Assembly: GCA_002702385.1 (NCBI GenBank)
Contig: NZZF01000021.1
Coordinates: 13,515 to 28,432 of the forward strand
From: Flavobacteriaceae bacterium
GTDB taxonomy: Bacteria; Bacteroidota; Bacteroidia; Flavobacteriales; Flavobacteriaceae
Length of the DNA: 14,918 nucleotides
Reading direction: 5' to 3'
Shown: piece after piece, positions 1-7,533 of the stretch
Layout: each line of letters begins with the position of its first letter
Position numbering within the stretch: the stretch's first letter is position 1
The notes under the pieces: generated by a model
Told to the model about the DNA's origin: nothing
The model's input: the letters and a program-made list of their open reading frames with translations, nothing else
Databases searched by the model: none
Made by a program: the position numbers and the translations under genes

Positions 1-29
1 ATGCATGATCATCAGACATTATAAATAAA

Positions 30-197
30 ATGTTAGGTCTTGTATCTTTATCAGAACAACTAGATATTAGTAAAATTATTAATAGTAAGAAAGATTTTTT
101 CATTTTTATGTGTTTGTATTTAAATATATCTCATAATTATAAAAAAATCAATGAATTGAATATAAATGTTACTATTAAGTTAACTTTGAACATTTAA
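30..197 (+). CDS. Possible small hypothetical protein upstream of galE (doubtful)
   Basis: A 55-codon reading frame runs from ATG at 30 to TAA at 195-197. The stop shares a base with the galE start (TAATG), the same junction seen between the coiled-coil gene and zapA in this window. The peptide begins MLGLVSLSEQLDISK, has a hydrophobic centre (DFFIFMCLYLN) and shows no domain or family I recognise. In favour: 55 open codons are not expected often by chance in DNA this AT-rich, and the overlap is exact. Against: a good flavobacterial promoter for galE lies inside its 3' part (156-188), and there is no visible homology. The frame is closed just upstream by TGA at 6-8, so it is not the tail of a longer gene in that frame. 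It may be chance. Confidence 0.22.
   Translation: MLGLVSLSEQLDISKIINSKKDFFIFMCLYLNISHNYKKINELNINVTIKLTLNI
156..188 (+). promoter_or_regulatory. Candidate Bacteroidetes-type promoter for galE-galK
   Basis: TAACTTTG at 181-188 matches the TAnnTTTG -7 box of Bacteroidetes primary sigma factors exactly. A TTG at 156-158 lies 22 bases upstream, inside the 17-23 base spacing described for the -33 TTG in Flavobacterium. Transcription would start around 192-196, only a few bases before the galE ATG at 197. The galE mRNA would then be leaderless or nearly so. The match is by eye, and AT-rich DNA gives chance hits. Confidence 0.45.
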
Positions 198-1225
198 TGA
201 AAATTTTAGTAACAGGAGGTTTGGGATATATTGGCTCACACACTGCAATTGAGCTAATTAATAAAGGTTTTAATGTTACTATCATCGATAGTTTAGTAAA
301 TTCCAACATTAAAGTTTTAGATAATATTGAAAATATTACTGGTAAAAGAGTTGAATTTCACAAAATTGATTTAAGAAGTAAAGATGAATTATATTCAATT
401 TTTCAAAAAAATATTTTTAGTGGAGTTGTACATTTTGCAGCATTAAAGTCTGTATCTGAAAGTGTAAATAATCCAAAATTATATTATGATAATAATGTTG
501 GATCAACAGAAAATTTACTTGATATTATTTCATCAAGAAAGGAAAAAATTAATCTAATATTTAGTTCAAGCTGTACTGTTTATGGTCAAGCTAAAAAATT
601 ACCAATTAATGAATCAAGTCCAGTTTTAAATCAAGAATCACCGTACGGTGAAACAAAAAAAATTTGTGAAGAAATTATACAAAATCAGACAATCAAAAGT
701 GAAAACTTAAATGCAATTAGTCTTAGATATTTTAATCCAATTGGAGCACATGAATCTTCCTTAATTGGTGAGCTTCCAAATGGAATTCCAGACAACTTAG
801 TGCCTTATATCACTCAAACAGCTATCGGTAAAAGAAAAGAACTTACGATTTTTGGCAATGATTATCCTACTAGAGATGGTACATGCATTAGAGATTATAT
901 TCATATTAAAGATTTAGCTGAGGCACACGTTGCTGCAATTGAATATCTGTTAAAAATAAAAAAACAAAATTTTTATGATTTTTTTAATGTAGGAACTGGC
1001 AAGGGTCTAACAGTTTTAGAGCTAGTTAAAATGTTTGAAAAAATAAACAACATAAAGTTAAATTATAGAATTGGGGATAGAAGAAATGGCGATATAATTT
1101 CAGCCTATGCTAATACCAAAAAAGTAAATAAAACTATTGGTTGGCATGCAAAAAATGAGATTTCAAATGCTTTAAAAACAGCATGGAAATGGGAATTAAA
1201 ATTACATAGTCTAGATGATAATTAA
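197..1225 (+). CDS. galE: UDP-glucose 4-epimerase
   Basis: GalE interconverts UDP-glucose and UDP-galactose in the cytoplasm, using tightly bound NAD; it serves the Leloir pathway and surface-glycan synthesis. The 342-residue protein is full length for the family and is an extended short-chain dehydrogenase/reductase. Visible features are the N-terminal Rossmann motif GGLGYIG (residues 7-13), the SSS segment at 123-125 (catalytic Ser125 by alignment with E. coli Ser124), and YxxxK with Tyr150 and Lys154. Further on are RYFNPIGAH, RDYIHIKDLA and the C-terminal RxGD (296-299). The residue aligning with E. coli Tyr299, which limits substrate size, appears to be Ala303. That suggests UDP-GlcNAc/UDP-GalNAc may also be accepted (inference). 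The ATG lies directly before MKILVTGG, where the family normally starts, with no Shine-Dalgarno sequence. The 3' end overlaps galK by 11 bases, implying one transcript. Confidence 0.95.
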   Translation: MKILVTGGLGYIGSHTAIELINKGFNVTIIDSLVNSNIKVLDNIENITGKRVEFHKIDLRSKDELYSIFQKNIFSGVVHFAALKSVSESVNNPKLYYDNNVGSTENLLDIISSRKEKINLIFSSSCTVYGQAKKLPINESSPVLNQESPYGETKKICEEIIQNQTIKSENLNAISLRYFNPIGAHESSLIGELPNGIPDNLVPYITQTAIGKRKELTIFGNDYPTRDGTCIRDYIHIKDLAEAHVAAIEYLLKIKKQNFYDFFNVGTGKGLTVLELVKMFEKINNIKLNYRIGDRRNGDIISAYANTKKVNKTIGWHAKNEISNALKTAWKWELKLHSLDDN

Positions 1226-2324
1226 AGTTAAATCACCAGGAAGAATAAATTTAATTGGAGAACACACCGATTATAACGGAGGGCATGTACTTCCTGGAGC
1301 AATTGATAAAAAAATAATATTTGAAATTTATAAAATAGAGAATAATGATTGCGAGGATAAATCAGATTCAATTGAAGAATCTCTTCTTTTTAATATTAAT
1401 GAAATTAAAAAAAGTAATACTCACTGGCATAATTACATACTAGGAACAATTGATTTCTTTAAAAAAAAAGAAAACAACATTACATCCTTTAAATGTTCAA
1501 TAAAATCTAACCTTCCAATTGGAGCAGGTATTAGCTCATCATCAGCACTAATTTCAGGTTTTTCAAGAGCTATAATTGAGTTGTTTGATTTAAAATATGA
1601 TAAATCAGATATTGTAAATATTGTAAGTTATGTAGAAAGAAATTTTATTGGTTTACAGGGTGGAATAATGGATCAATTCACTATAAATTATGGACTTAAG
1701 GATAATCTAATTTTATTGAATTGTAATAACTCAAGCTATAATTATATAAAATTTAAAAGTGAATCTATTCGTATTTTACTTCTAAATACAAACGTTAAAC
1801 ATAGTTTAATTAATTCTGCCTATAATGATAGAGTGAATGAATGTCAGATTGCTGAAAGTATTTTGAACTCATATTTTAATGATAGTAGAAGACTGGCTAA
1901 TTATAAACTTGATGAATTAAATGAAATAAAAGATAAATTAAATACAACAGTTTATAATAGAGCGAATTTTGTTATAGCTGAAAATGAAAGAACTATAACT
2001 AGTTCGCGGTTAATAAAACAATCCAATTTTAAAGGTTTTGGGAAATTAATGTATAAATCTCACCATGGGCTAAGGAACTTATATGAAGTTAGCTGTTCTG
2101 AACTTGATTATATAGTTGATTTTACTTCAAAATTAAAATATGTTTTAGGCTCAAGAATGATGGGTGGCGGCTTTGGTGGTTGTACTATTAATTTAGTAGA
2201 AAAAAATCATATTGATAATTTCATTGAAGAAATCTCTGAAAATTATTTAAAAACCTTTAATAAAAATCTTACGCCTATAAAAGTTAATATTGGTAATGGC
2301 TTAACTTATAAAAAAATTAAGTAG
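1215..2324 (+). CDS. galK: Galactokinase
   Basis: GalK phosphorylates alpha-D-galactose to galactose-1-phosphate with ATP in the cytoplasm, the first committed Leloir step. The 369-residue protein has all three GHMP-kinase motifs: the galactokinase signature [15 protein letters not shown] (9-23), the phosphate-binding loop [12 protein letters not shown] (101-112), and the C-terminal glycine motif MMGGGFGGC (315-323). The catalytic Asp is probably Asp153 in GGIMDQF. Length is slightly below the E. coli enzyme (382 residues), with no missing motif. The ATG lies inside the end of galE, so translation is probably coupled. The last 8 bases overlap the end of convergent rny, leaving no room for a conventional intergenic terminator. 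A galactose-1-phosphate uridylyltransferase gene (galT) is not in the window. Confidence 0.95.
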   Translation: MIIKVKSPGRINLIGEHTDYNGGHVLPGAIDKKIIFEIYKIENNDCEDKSDSIEESLLFNINEIKKSNTHWHNYILGTIDFFKKKENNITSFKCSIKSNLPIGAGISSSSALISGFSRAIIELFDLKYDKSDIVNIVSYVERNFIGLQGGIMDQFTINYGLKDNLILLNCNNSSYNYIKFKSESIRILLLNTNVKHSLINSAYNDRVNECQIAESILNSYFNDSRRLANYKLDELNEIKDKLNTTVYNRANFVIAENERTITSSRLIKQSNFKGFGKLMYKSHHGLRNLYEVSCSELDYIVDFTSKLKYVLGSRMMGGGFGGCTINLVEKNHIDNFIEEISENYLKTFNKNLTPIKVNIGNGLTYKKIK

Positions 2325-3870
2325 CAACATTTACTGCACGAGTTTCTCTGATTACAGTTACTTTAACCTGTCCAGGATACGTCATTTCTGTTTGAATTTT
2401 TTGAGAAATTTCAAAAGAAAGTTTTTTAGACATTTCGTCATCAATTTTTTCACTCTCAACCATCACTCTTAATTCTCTTCCAGCTTGAATGGCAAAAGCC
2501 TTATTAACACCATCAAAACTATAAGCAATATTTTCTAAATCTTTTAATCTCTGCATATAACTTTCCATTACCTGTCTTCTAGCACCCGGTCTTGCTCCAG
2601 AGATAGCATCACAAACTTGAACAACTGGAGATATTAGATTATCCATTTCAATCTCATCATGATGGGCACCAATTGCATTACAAACATCACTTTTTTCACC
2701 ATATTTTTCAGCCCATTGCATTCCAAGTAACGCATGCGGAGTCTCAGTTTCCTCCTCAGGGACTTTACCTATATCATGTAATAATCCAGCTCTTTTAGCA
2801 AGCTTTGGGTTTAAACCAAGTTCAGAGGCCATTATTCCACATAATTTTGCAACTTCTTTTGAATGTTGTAATAAATTTTGACCATAAGAAGATCTGAATC
2901 TCATTCTGCCAACAGCTTTTACTAAGTTGGGATGTAAACCATGTATTCCTAAGTCGATTACAGTTCTCTTACCAATCTCAATAATTTCATTTTCTATTTC
3001 TTTAGATGTCTTTTTAACTACTTCTTCAATTCTTGCAGGGTGGATTCTACCATCTGTAACTAACTTTTTTAATGATAAACGGGCTATCTCTCTTCTGACA
3101 GAATCAAAACAAGAAAGTATTATAGCTTCAGGAGTATCATCAACAATAATTTCAACACCAGTAGCGCTTTCAATAGCTTTAATATTCCTTCCTTCTCTTC
3201 CTATTATTCTACCTTTTAAATCATCAGACTCAATATTAAAAACAGAAACACAATTATCAATTGCCTCCTCTGTACCTAATCTTTGTATTGAACTAATGAC
3301 AATTTTTTTAGCTTCTTGTTTTGCAGATAATTTAGCTTCATCAATTATATTTTGAGAAATTTCTAAAGCTTGTGATTTAACTTCGTCCTTCAAAACTTTC
3401 AGTAATTCGTCCTTAGCTTCATTTGCAGAATAACCAGCAATTTTTTCAATCTCTTTTACTTGGTTTTTAAGAATCTTTTCAATCTCTGCTTTCTTTTTCT
3501 CAATAGATTCATTTTTTTTATCGAAGGTTTTAATTTTTTCTTCGAGTTCAGTCTTTAATTTTTCAATTTTTTTTGATTTTTGATTTACTTCGTTTTCTTT
3601 TAACTTTAGGTTTTGCTTTTTATCATTGTGTTCTGCATCTTTAGAAAGTATATATTTCTCATGTTCAGATTTTAATTCTAAAAATTTTTCTTTTGCCTGA
3701 AGAATCTTATTGTTCTTTAAGTTTTCAGCTTCTGCACGAGCTTCATTTAACATTTTATCAGCACTTGATTTTGCGTTATCAATGGATTTTTTCTTTGATA
3801 TTTTATTGATTATAAAAAGAGTAATTCCTCCAATCAAGGCACCAATTACTATATAAATTAATTCATTCAT
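2317..3870 (-). CDS. rny: Ribonuclease Y, membrane-anchored endoribonuclease
   Basis: RNase Y makes single-strand cuts that start mRNA decay, working at the inner face of the cytoplasmic membrane. The start chosen at 3870 gives [15 protein letters not shown] and a 517-residue protein, close to the usual ~520. A longer in-frame start at 3930 would add 20 unrelated residues and lies inside the 6S RNA. Order of domains: transmembrane anchor (1-23); long charged coiled coil (about 25-190, rich in K/E heptads); KH RNA-binding domain with [10 protein letters not shown] (220-229); HD phosphohydrolase domain with LLHDIGK (His365-Asp366); further probable metal ligands in QHSKE (His336), GAHHDE (His403/404) and [14 protein letters not shown] (Asp421). 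All catalytic elements are present. It is the last gene of the minus-strand group (coiled-coil protein, zapA, 6S RNA, rny). Its mRNA must either read through the 6S RNA or start in the short A/U-rich gap after it. Confidence 0.96.
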   Translation of the reverse strand: MNELIYIVIGALIGGITLFIINKISKKKSIDNAKSSADKMLNEARAEAENLKNNKILQAKEKFLELKSEHEKYILSKDAEHNDKKQNLKLKENEVNQKSKKIEKLKTELEEKIKTFDKKNESIEKKKAEIEKILKNQVKEIEKIAGYSANEAKDELLKVLKDEVKSQALEISQNIIDEAKLSAKQEAKKIVISSIQRLGTEEAIDNCVSVFNIESDDLKGRIIGREGRNIKAIESATGVEIIVDDTPEAIILSCFDSVRREIARLSLKKLVTDGRIHPARIEEVVKKTSKEIENEIIEIGKRTVIDLGIHGLHPNLVKAVGRMRFRSSYGQNLLQHSKEVAKLCGIMASELGLNPKLAKRAGLLHDIGKVPEEETETPHALLGMQWAEKYGEKSDVCNAIGAHHDEIEMDNLISPVVQVCDAISGARPGARRQVMESYMQRLKDLENIAYSFDGVNKAFAIQAGRELRVMVESEKIDDEMSKKLSFEISQKIQTEMTYPGQVKVTVIRETRAVNVAT

Positions 3871-3882
3871 GATTTTTATTTT

Positions 3883-4045
3883 AAAAAAAAACCTACATAC
3901 AGATTGATTGTATAAACTCCATTTATACAAGTTTAGAGCTAACTAAATATTCGATAATCCTTAAAAAAAGGCACGCTCTAGGATCTAGACTCACTCTTTT
4001 TAATTTATTAGCGTTGAGTTTACCAAATTAAAATCTGATGTAGGT
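3883..4045 (-). ncRNA. ssrS: 6S RNA (6S-Flavo type), regulator of RNA polymerase
   Basis: 6S RNA mimics an open promoter and sequesters the housekeeping RNA polymerase holoenzyme. The gap between zapA and rny, read on the minus strand, folds into the typical rod. The closing stem pairs 4045-4032 with 3905-3891 (14 base pairs, one bulged A) and is followed by eight U (3890-3883). A wide central bubble carries a 9-bp hairpin on its 3' side (TTGTATAAA/TTTATACAA, 3908-3930, 5-base loop). An upper stem pairs 4012-4003 with 3948-3938 (10 pairs, one bulged G). An A/U stem (4003-3996 with 3970-3961) and an apical hairpin TCTAG-ATC-CTAGA (3989-3977) complete it. A long stem interrupted by a bubble with a 3'-side hairpin is the known 6S architecture, and a 6S-Flavo family has been described in Bacteroidetes. 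Proteobacterial ssrS also lies next to zapA. Ends are approximate; no clear promoter was seen upstream. Confidence 0.85.
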
Positions 4046-4069
4046 AATATAATTTTATTTTAATGAACG

Positions 4070-4354
4070 TTAAGAATCTAAACTATTAATTACTAAATCA
4101 TTAATTGAACTTAACTTATCATTAATTTCATTAATGTTATTGTTTTCGATTTTAGAAAATTTTTCAGATTGACTAATGATTTGTAAAGCACACATTGCCA
4201 AACTATCTTGCTTATCCTGAACTGCATATTTTTTTTCATATTCATTCACCATATCATTTATTTGCTTAGAAGCTTTTCTAAGAATTTCCTCTTGAGATGA
4301 ATTCACATTTAAAGGATATATTCTGTTAGCAATATTTAGTTTAATTTTTTGCAT
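4070..4354 (-). CDS. zapA: Cell division protein ZapA
   Basis: ZapA is a small cytoplasmic protein that cross-links FtsZ filaments and stabilises the Z ring. The 94-residue product starting MQKIKLNIANRIYPLNV has the standard N-terminal beta strands (KIKLNIANRIYPL). The conserved core YAVQDKQDSLAMCALQI follows at about residues 50-66, then a C-terminal helix expected to form the dimer/tetramer coiled coil. Length is normal for the family. The ATG at 4354 is preferred over an in-frame ATG at 4378, because it begins directly before the conserved strand and shares one base with the stop of the upstream gene (TAATG), a typical coupling junction. The longer form would add eight residues with no family match. 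It is followed by the 6S RNA gene, an association also known in Proteobacteria. Confidence 0.93.
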   Translation of the reverse strand: MQKIKLNIANRIYPLNVNSSQEEILRKASKQINDMVNEYEKKYAVQDKQDSLAMCALQIISQSEKFSKIENNNINEINDKLSSINDLVINSLDS

Positions 4355-4641
4355 TAAGATGTTAATTGAATGATACAATCATCAATTTCATTAATCATTT
4401 TTTTAATTTTTCTTTTTGTTTTATTCTTATCATTACTACCTACAATAACTTTTCCCATTTCTAATGCGTGATATTTTTCTTTTAATTTAATAATTACATC
4501 ATCCTTCTCTTTCAATATTTTTTTTGCATTAGAAAGCTCATTAGAAAGTTCATTATTGGAAAATTTTAAACCATTTAAAGTCTTAATTAATATTTCAGTA
4601 TTAATTTTCAATTCTTCAATTATAGACAAACTTTCTTTCAA
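4354..4641 (-). CDS. Small coiled-coil protein translationally coupled to zapA (ZapB-like role possible)
   Basis: This 95-residue cytoplasmic protein has no signal peptide or membrane segment. Residues 5 to about 60 form a long amphipathic helix with heptad spacing of Leu/Ile and many Lys/Glu/Asn (for example NELSNELSNAKKILKEKDD). A short basic linker follows (NDKNKTKRKIKK), then a conserved-looking end, INEIDDCIIQLTS. I recall similar unnamed proteins upstream of zapA in flavobacteria. Its size, coiled-coil character and TAATG coupling to zapA suggest a ZapA partner comparable to ZapB; that role is inference from context. The start is TTG at 4641: the frame is closed by TAG at 4653-4651 and no ATG occurs before residue 62, so TTG is the only usual start. 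It is the first gene of the minus-strand group and divergent from the M23 peptidase gene. Confidence 0.75.
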   Translation of the reverse strand: MKESLSIIEELKINTEILIKTLNGLKFSNNELSNELSNAKKILKEKDDVIIKLKEKYHALEMGKVIVGSNDKNKTKRKIKKMINEIDDCIIQLTS

Positions 4642-4704
4642 AATATTAAGCTATTATTTAAATTTAAAGGTAATTATTTTTTAGTAGGTAAAGAAAAACA
4701 AGCA

Positions 4705-6345
4705 TTGAAAAAATTATTTTACATTATATCAATATTTACTTTTTATTTAAGTTTTTCACAAAACTATTTTTATCGTCCAATTGAATATGATATTCTATTG
4801 AGTGGAAATTTTGGAGAAATAAGATCTAGTGGTTTTCATACTGGGATCGATATTAAGACTAAAGGCAAAGTTGGAGAGATTATAAGATCCATTGACGATG
4901 GTTATATATCTAGAATACAAGTGTCAACTGTAGGATATGGAAAAGTAATTTATATTAACCATTCTAATGGCCTAAAATCAGTTTACGGGCATCTTCAAGA
5001 TTTTAGTAAAGAAATCGATGAACAAATTAAATACTTCCAATACAGAGCTGAAACATTTACCATAAATAAATTTTTTAAAGAAAATGAGATAAGGATAAAG
5101 GCTGGTCAAATAATAGGCTATTCAGGAAATACAGGTACTTCTTTTGGACCTCACCTCCATTTTGAAATTAGAACTTATAATGATGTTCCTTTAAACCCAT
5201 TAAATTATAATTATAAAGTTGAGGATTCTATAAGACCTGAAGCAAGAAAACTTTTTGCATATAAAGAAAAGAAGGGGTCTTTGTTCAAGAAAAGACTTAA
5301 AATGAAAAAAATTAATGATAGTATTTATGAAACTCAACTAAAATCTGTAGATACTATTTTTTTTGGAATTGAAACCACTGACAAACAGAGTTTTACTTAC
5401 AATGTTAATGGTACATATAAGATTTTACTTAAAGAAAACAGTAGTGATTTGATAGAGTTTAAATTTGATTCTCTGACTTTTGATGAAAAAAGATTATTTC
5501 TAAAACACTTAGACTTTAAAGAGTTGGTTGAAAATAACTCAAAAATAATATTACTTAATAATGAAATTAATAGTAATTATAAGTTTGTAAGAAAAAATCA
5601 GTCAGGAAGATTTTATGTAAAAAATTCAGACATTAAAGACATAACTATTATGCTCTCAGATTTAAACAAGAATAATACCTATGTTAAAATAAAAATGATT
5701 GGTGATAGCATAGAAAAGTTTGGAGGATCAAAAAGAGTAGAATTTAATAAAATAATTAGAGCTGACTTGAGTTATGATTTAACTTATAATAATGCAAATG
5801 TAAAATTTAAGAAAAATACATTTTACAGAGACACTACTATAGATTTTGACTTTAAAAACGATACTCTATATATAATAAACCCATATGTTCCTGTAAATAA
5901 ATCATTCATAATAAATTTTCCAATAGATATTGATTTAAAAAAAGGGCTATACTTGGCAAGATTAGATAAGAATGGTAATAAGTTTTTTTCAAGTTCACAA
6001 CTAAAAAATAATTTTTTAATATCGAATACTAAAGCTTTAGGAAAATACTACATAAATGTTGACACAATTAAACCAACAATAAAAAAAATAGGAAAAAATA
6101 AAATAATTAATAAAAATCAGAACTTGGGATATTTAATAAATGATGATGAAACAGGAATAAAAAAATACAAAGCCTATATAAATGATAAATGGGCTCTTTT
6201 TGAATATGAGCCTAAAAAAAACTACATTCAATTTAGACCAGACAATTTTATAAATTTAAAAAACGAAAACAATCTATTAATTGAAATTGAAGATATGGTT
6301 GGGAATGTTACAAAATATCAAGAAACATTTTATTTCAAAAATTAA
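4705..6345 (+). CDS. Exported M23-family (LytM-type) peptidoglycan endopeptidase
   Basis: Predicted zinc metallopeptidase that cuts peptidoglycan cross-bridges in the periplasm. Residues 1-18 are a signal peptide (MKKLFYIISIFTFYLSFS, cleavage before QN). The M23 domain follows at about 30-170 and keeps every zinc and catalytic residue: HTGID (His45, Asp49), GHL (His96) and HLHFE (His150, His152). It should be an active enzyme rather than an EnvC-type degenerate regulator. Residues 170-546 are rich in beta-strand-forming residues, Asn and Lys, with no domain I recognise; a substrate- or envelope-binding part is possible. The start is TTG at 4705; no ATG precedes the signal peptide in frame. 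The gene is divergent from the coiled-coil/zapA operon across 63 bases, so a role in septal wall splitting is plausible but unproven. Its stop shares a TTAA palindrome with the stop of the convergent cysteine desulfurase. Confidence 0.88.
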   Translation: MKKLFYIISIFTFYLSFSQNYFYRPIEYDILLSGNFGEIRSSGFHTGIDIKTKGKVGEIIRSIDDGYISRIQVSTVGYGKVIYINHSNGLKSVYGHLQDFSKEIDEQIKYFQYRAETFTINKFFKENEIRIKAGQIIGYSGNTGTSFGPHLHFEIRTYNDVPLNPLNYNYKVEDSIRPEARKLFAYKEKKGSLFKKRLKMKKINDSIYETQLKSVDTIFFGIETTDKQSFTYNVNGTYKILLKENSSDLIEFKFDSLTFDEKRLFLKHLDFKELVENNSKIILLNNEINSNYKFVRKNQSGRFYVKNSDIKDITIMLSDLNKNNTYVKIKMIGDSIEKFGGSKRVEFNKIIRADLSYDLTYNNANVKFKKNTFYRDTTIDFDFKNDTLYIINPYVPVNKSFIINFPIDIDLKKGLYLARLDKNGNKFFSSSQLKNNFLISNTKALGKYYINVDTIKPTIKKIGKNKIINKNQNLGYLINDDETGIKKYKAYINDKWALFEYEPKKNYIQFRPDNFINLKNENNLLIEIEDMVGNVTKYQETFYFKN

Positions 6346-7481
6346 TTTTCATTAATAAATTTTTTAAAAAAATCAACAACTTTATCGACCTCGTCACTTG
6401 AATTTAATTTAGAGAATGAAAATCTAAGAGAAATATTTTTCATCAAATCTGGTTCAAGAACTTCACTAAGAACATGAGATGGCTTATCAGTTCCAGACTG
6501 ACATGCACTACCTCCAGAACAAGCAATTCCTTGTAAATCTAATTTGAAATTTAATATAGGTTTTTTAGAAATATTGATTGGAAATAAAATATTTAGTATT
6601 GTATAGCTTGATTGATCTTTACAACCATTAATTTTAAAATCAAAGTTTTCACTCAACTTATCAATAAAGTATTTTTTAAGAAATTTGATCTTCTTAGATT
6701 CTTTTTCTAAATTTTTATATGCATTTGTAAATGCAAGATTCAAGCCTGCGATATTATGTATACTTTCAGTCCCTCCTCTCATACCTCTCTCTTGATTACC
6801 ACCCTCAATAAAAGAATTGAGCTTTGAATTATTTCTAAGAAAAGCAAAACCAATTCCTTTAGGACCATGAAATTTATGAGCAGAGCAAGTTAAAAAGTCA
6901 ATATTAAGTTTACTTAAATCTAAGTTATAATGTCCAATTGTTTGAACAGTATCACTATGAAATAATGAATTATACTTTTTGCATAAATCACCAAATTTAG
7001 ATAAATCAATCATCGATCCTATTTCATTATTTATATGCATAAGACTGACTAACGTTTTTTTATTTGAACTTTCTAAAATCTTTTCAAATTCTACTAAAGA
7101 GGGTAATCCTTTGTTGTCAACTGTAAGATAAATTAATTCAACATCATACTTAAATTTACATGACTCAACAGTTTCTAAAACTGCTTTATGTTCAATTTTT
7201 GTTGTGATAATTCTTTCAATTTTATGAGTTTCAACAGCTCCTTTAATTATCATGTTATTAGACTCTGTACCTCCTGAGGTAAATATAATCTCTGAGGGTT
7301 TTACATTTAATTCATCTGATATATTTTTTCGTGTAAGCTCAATAATTGCTCTAGATTCTCTACCAAAAGAATGGGTAGAAGAAGGATTGCCAAAGTTATT
7401 TTTCATAACTTGAGTCATAATATCAACTACATCATTTGAAATTGGAGTTGTGGCAGCATTATCAAAGTAAATCTTACTCAT
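6342..7481 (-). CDS. Cysteine desulfurase (NifS/IscS type, PLP-dependent)
   Basis: Removes sulfur from L-cysteine to give alanine and an enzyme persulfide, which feeds Fe-S clusters and tRNA thiolation in the cytoplasm. The 379-residue protein is a class V aminotransferase. Visible motifs: YFDNAATTP (5-13), FGNPSSTHSFGR (30-41), FTSGGTESNN (67-76), a histidine in KIEHKAV (His98), HSDTVQ (175-180), the PLP lysine in SAHKFHGPKG (Lys203), and the active-site loop GGSACQSGTDKPSHVL with catalytic Cys327. The loop is the longer form of group I (NifS/IscS) rather than SufS. Length is normal. No iscU, sufE or other cluster-assembly gene lies beside it here, so its exact partner is unknown; calling it iscS or nifS would be a guess. 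The ATG at 7481 directly precedes the conserved N-terminus. It is divergent from the trmH-like gene across 52 bases and convergent with the M23 gene, with a 4-base overlap. Confidence 0.93.
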   Translation of the reverse strand: MSKIYFDNAATTPISNDVVDIMTQVMKNNFGNPSSTHSFGRESRAIIELTRKNISDELNVKPSEIIFTSGGTESNNMIIKGAVETHKIERIITTKIEHKAVLETVESCKFKYDVELIYLTVDNKGLPSLVEFEKILESSNKKTLVSLMHINNEIGSMIDLSKFGDLCKKYNSLFHSDTVQTIGHYNLDLSKLNIDFLTCSAHKFHGPKGIGFAFLRNNSKLNSFIEGGNQERGMRGGTESIHNIAGLNLAFTNAYKNLEKESKKIKFLKKYFIDKLSENFDFKINGCKDQSSYTILNILFPINISKKPILNFKLDLQGIACSGGSACQSGTDKPSHVLSEVLEPDLMKNISLRFSFSKLNSSDEVDKVVDFFKKFINEN

Positions 7482-7492
7482 AAAATATTTTT

Positions 7493-7518
7493 CAAATATA
7501 TGCGAATTTTCAAATTTA
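7493..7518 (-). promoter_or_regulatory. Possible -7 elements for the cysteine desulfurase gene
   Basis: In the 52-base divergent spacer, the minus strand carries two exact TAnnTTTG matches, TAAATTTG at 7518-7511 and TATATTTG at 7500-7493. The second would start transcription only a few bases before the ATG at 7481. Neither has a TTG at the expected 17-23 base distance upstream, so this is a weak call. Confidence 0.28.
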
Positions 7519-7533
7519 ATTTAATGATATCGA

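Noticed and set aside
1..28. Possible tail of an upstream gene (MHDHQTL ending at 24, or CMIIRHYK ending at 28)
   Set aside because: Too short to identify, and two frames compete; either or neither may be the end of a real gene.
2927..3355. 142-residue open frame on the plus strand
   Set aside because: Lies wholly antisense to the conserved KH/HD region of rny; its Ser/Ile/Leu-rich composition is what the complement of that sequence gives, and no motif is recognisable.
3871..3930. N-terminal extension of rny to an ATG at 3930
   Set aside because: The 20 added residues precede the normal membrane anchor and lie inside the 6S RNA; a start at 3870 gives the family length.
3883..3930. Simple intrinsic terminator made of the 9-bp hairpin and the U tract
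   Set aside because: Hairpin and U tract are separated by a 17-base spacer that holds the 3' strand of the 6S closing stem, so the hairpin is better read as part of the central bubble.
4355..4378. N-terminal extension of zapA to an ATG at 4378
   Set aside because: Adds eight residues before the conserved first strand; the TAATG junction at 4354 fits better.
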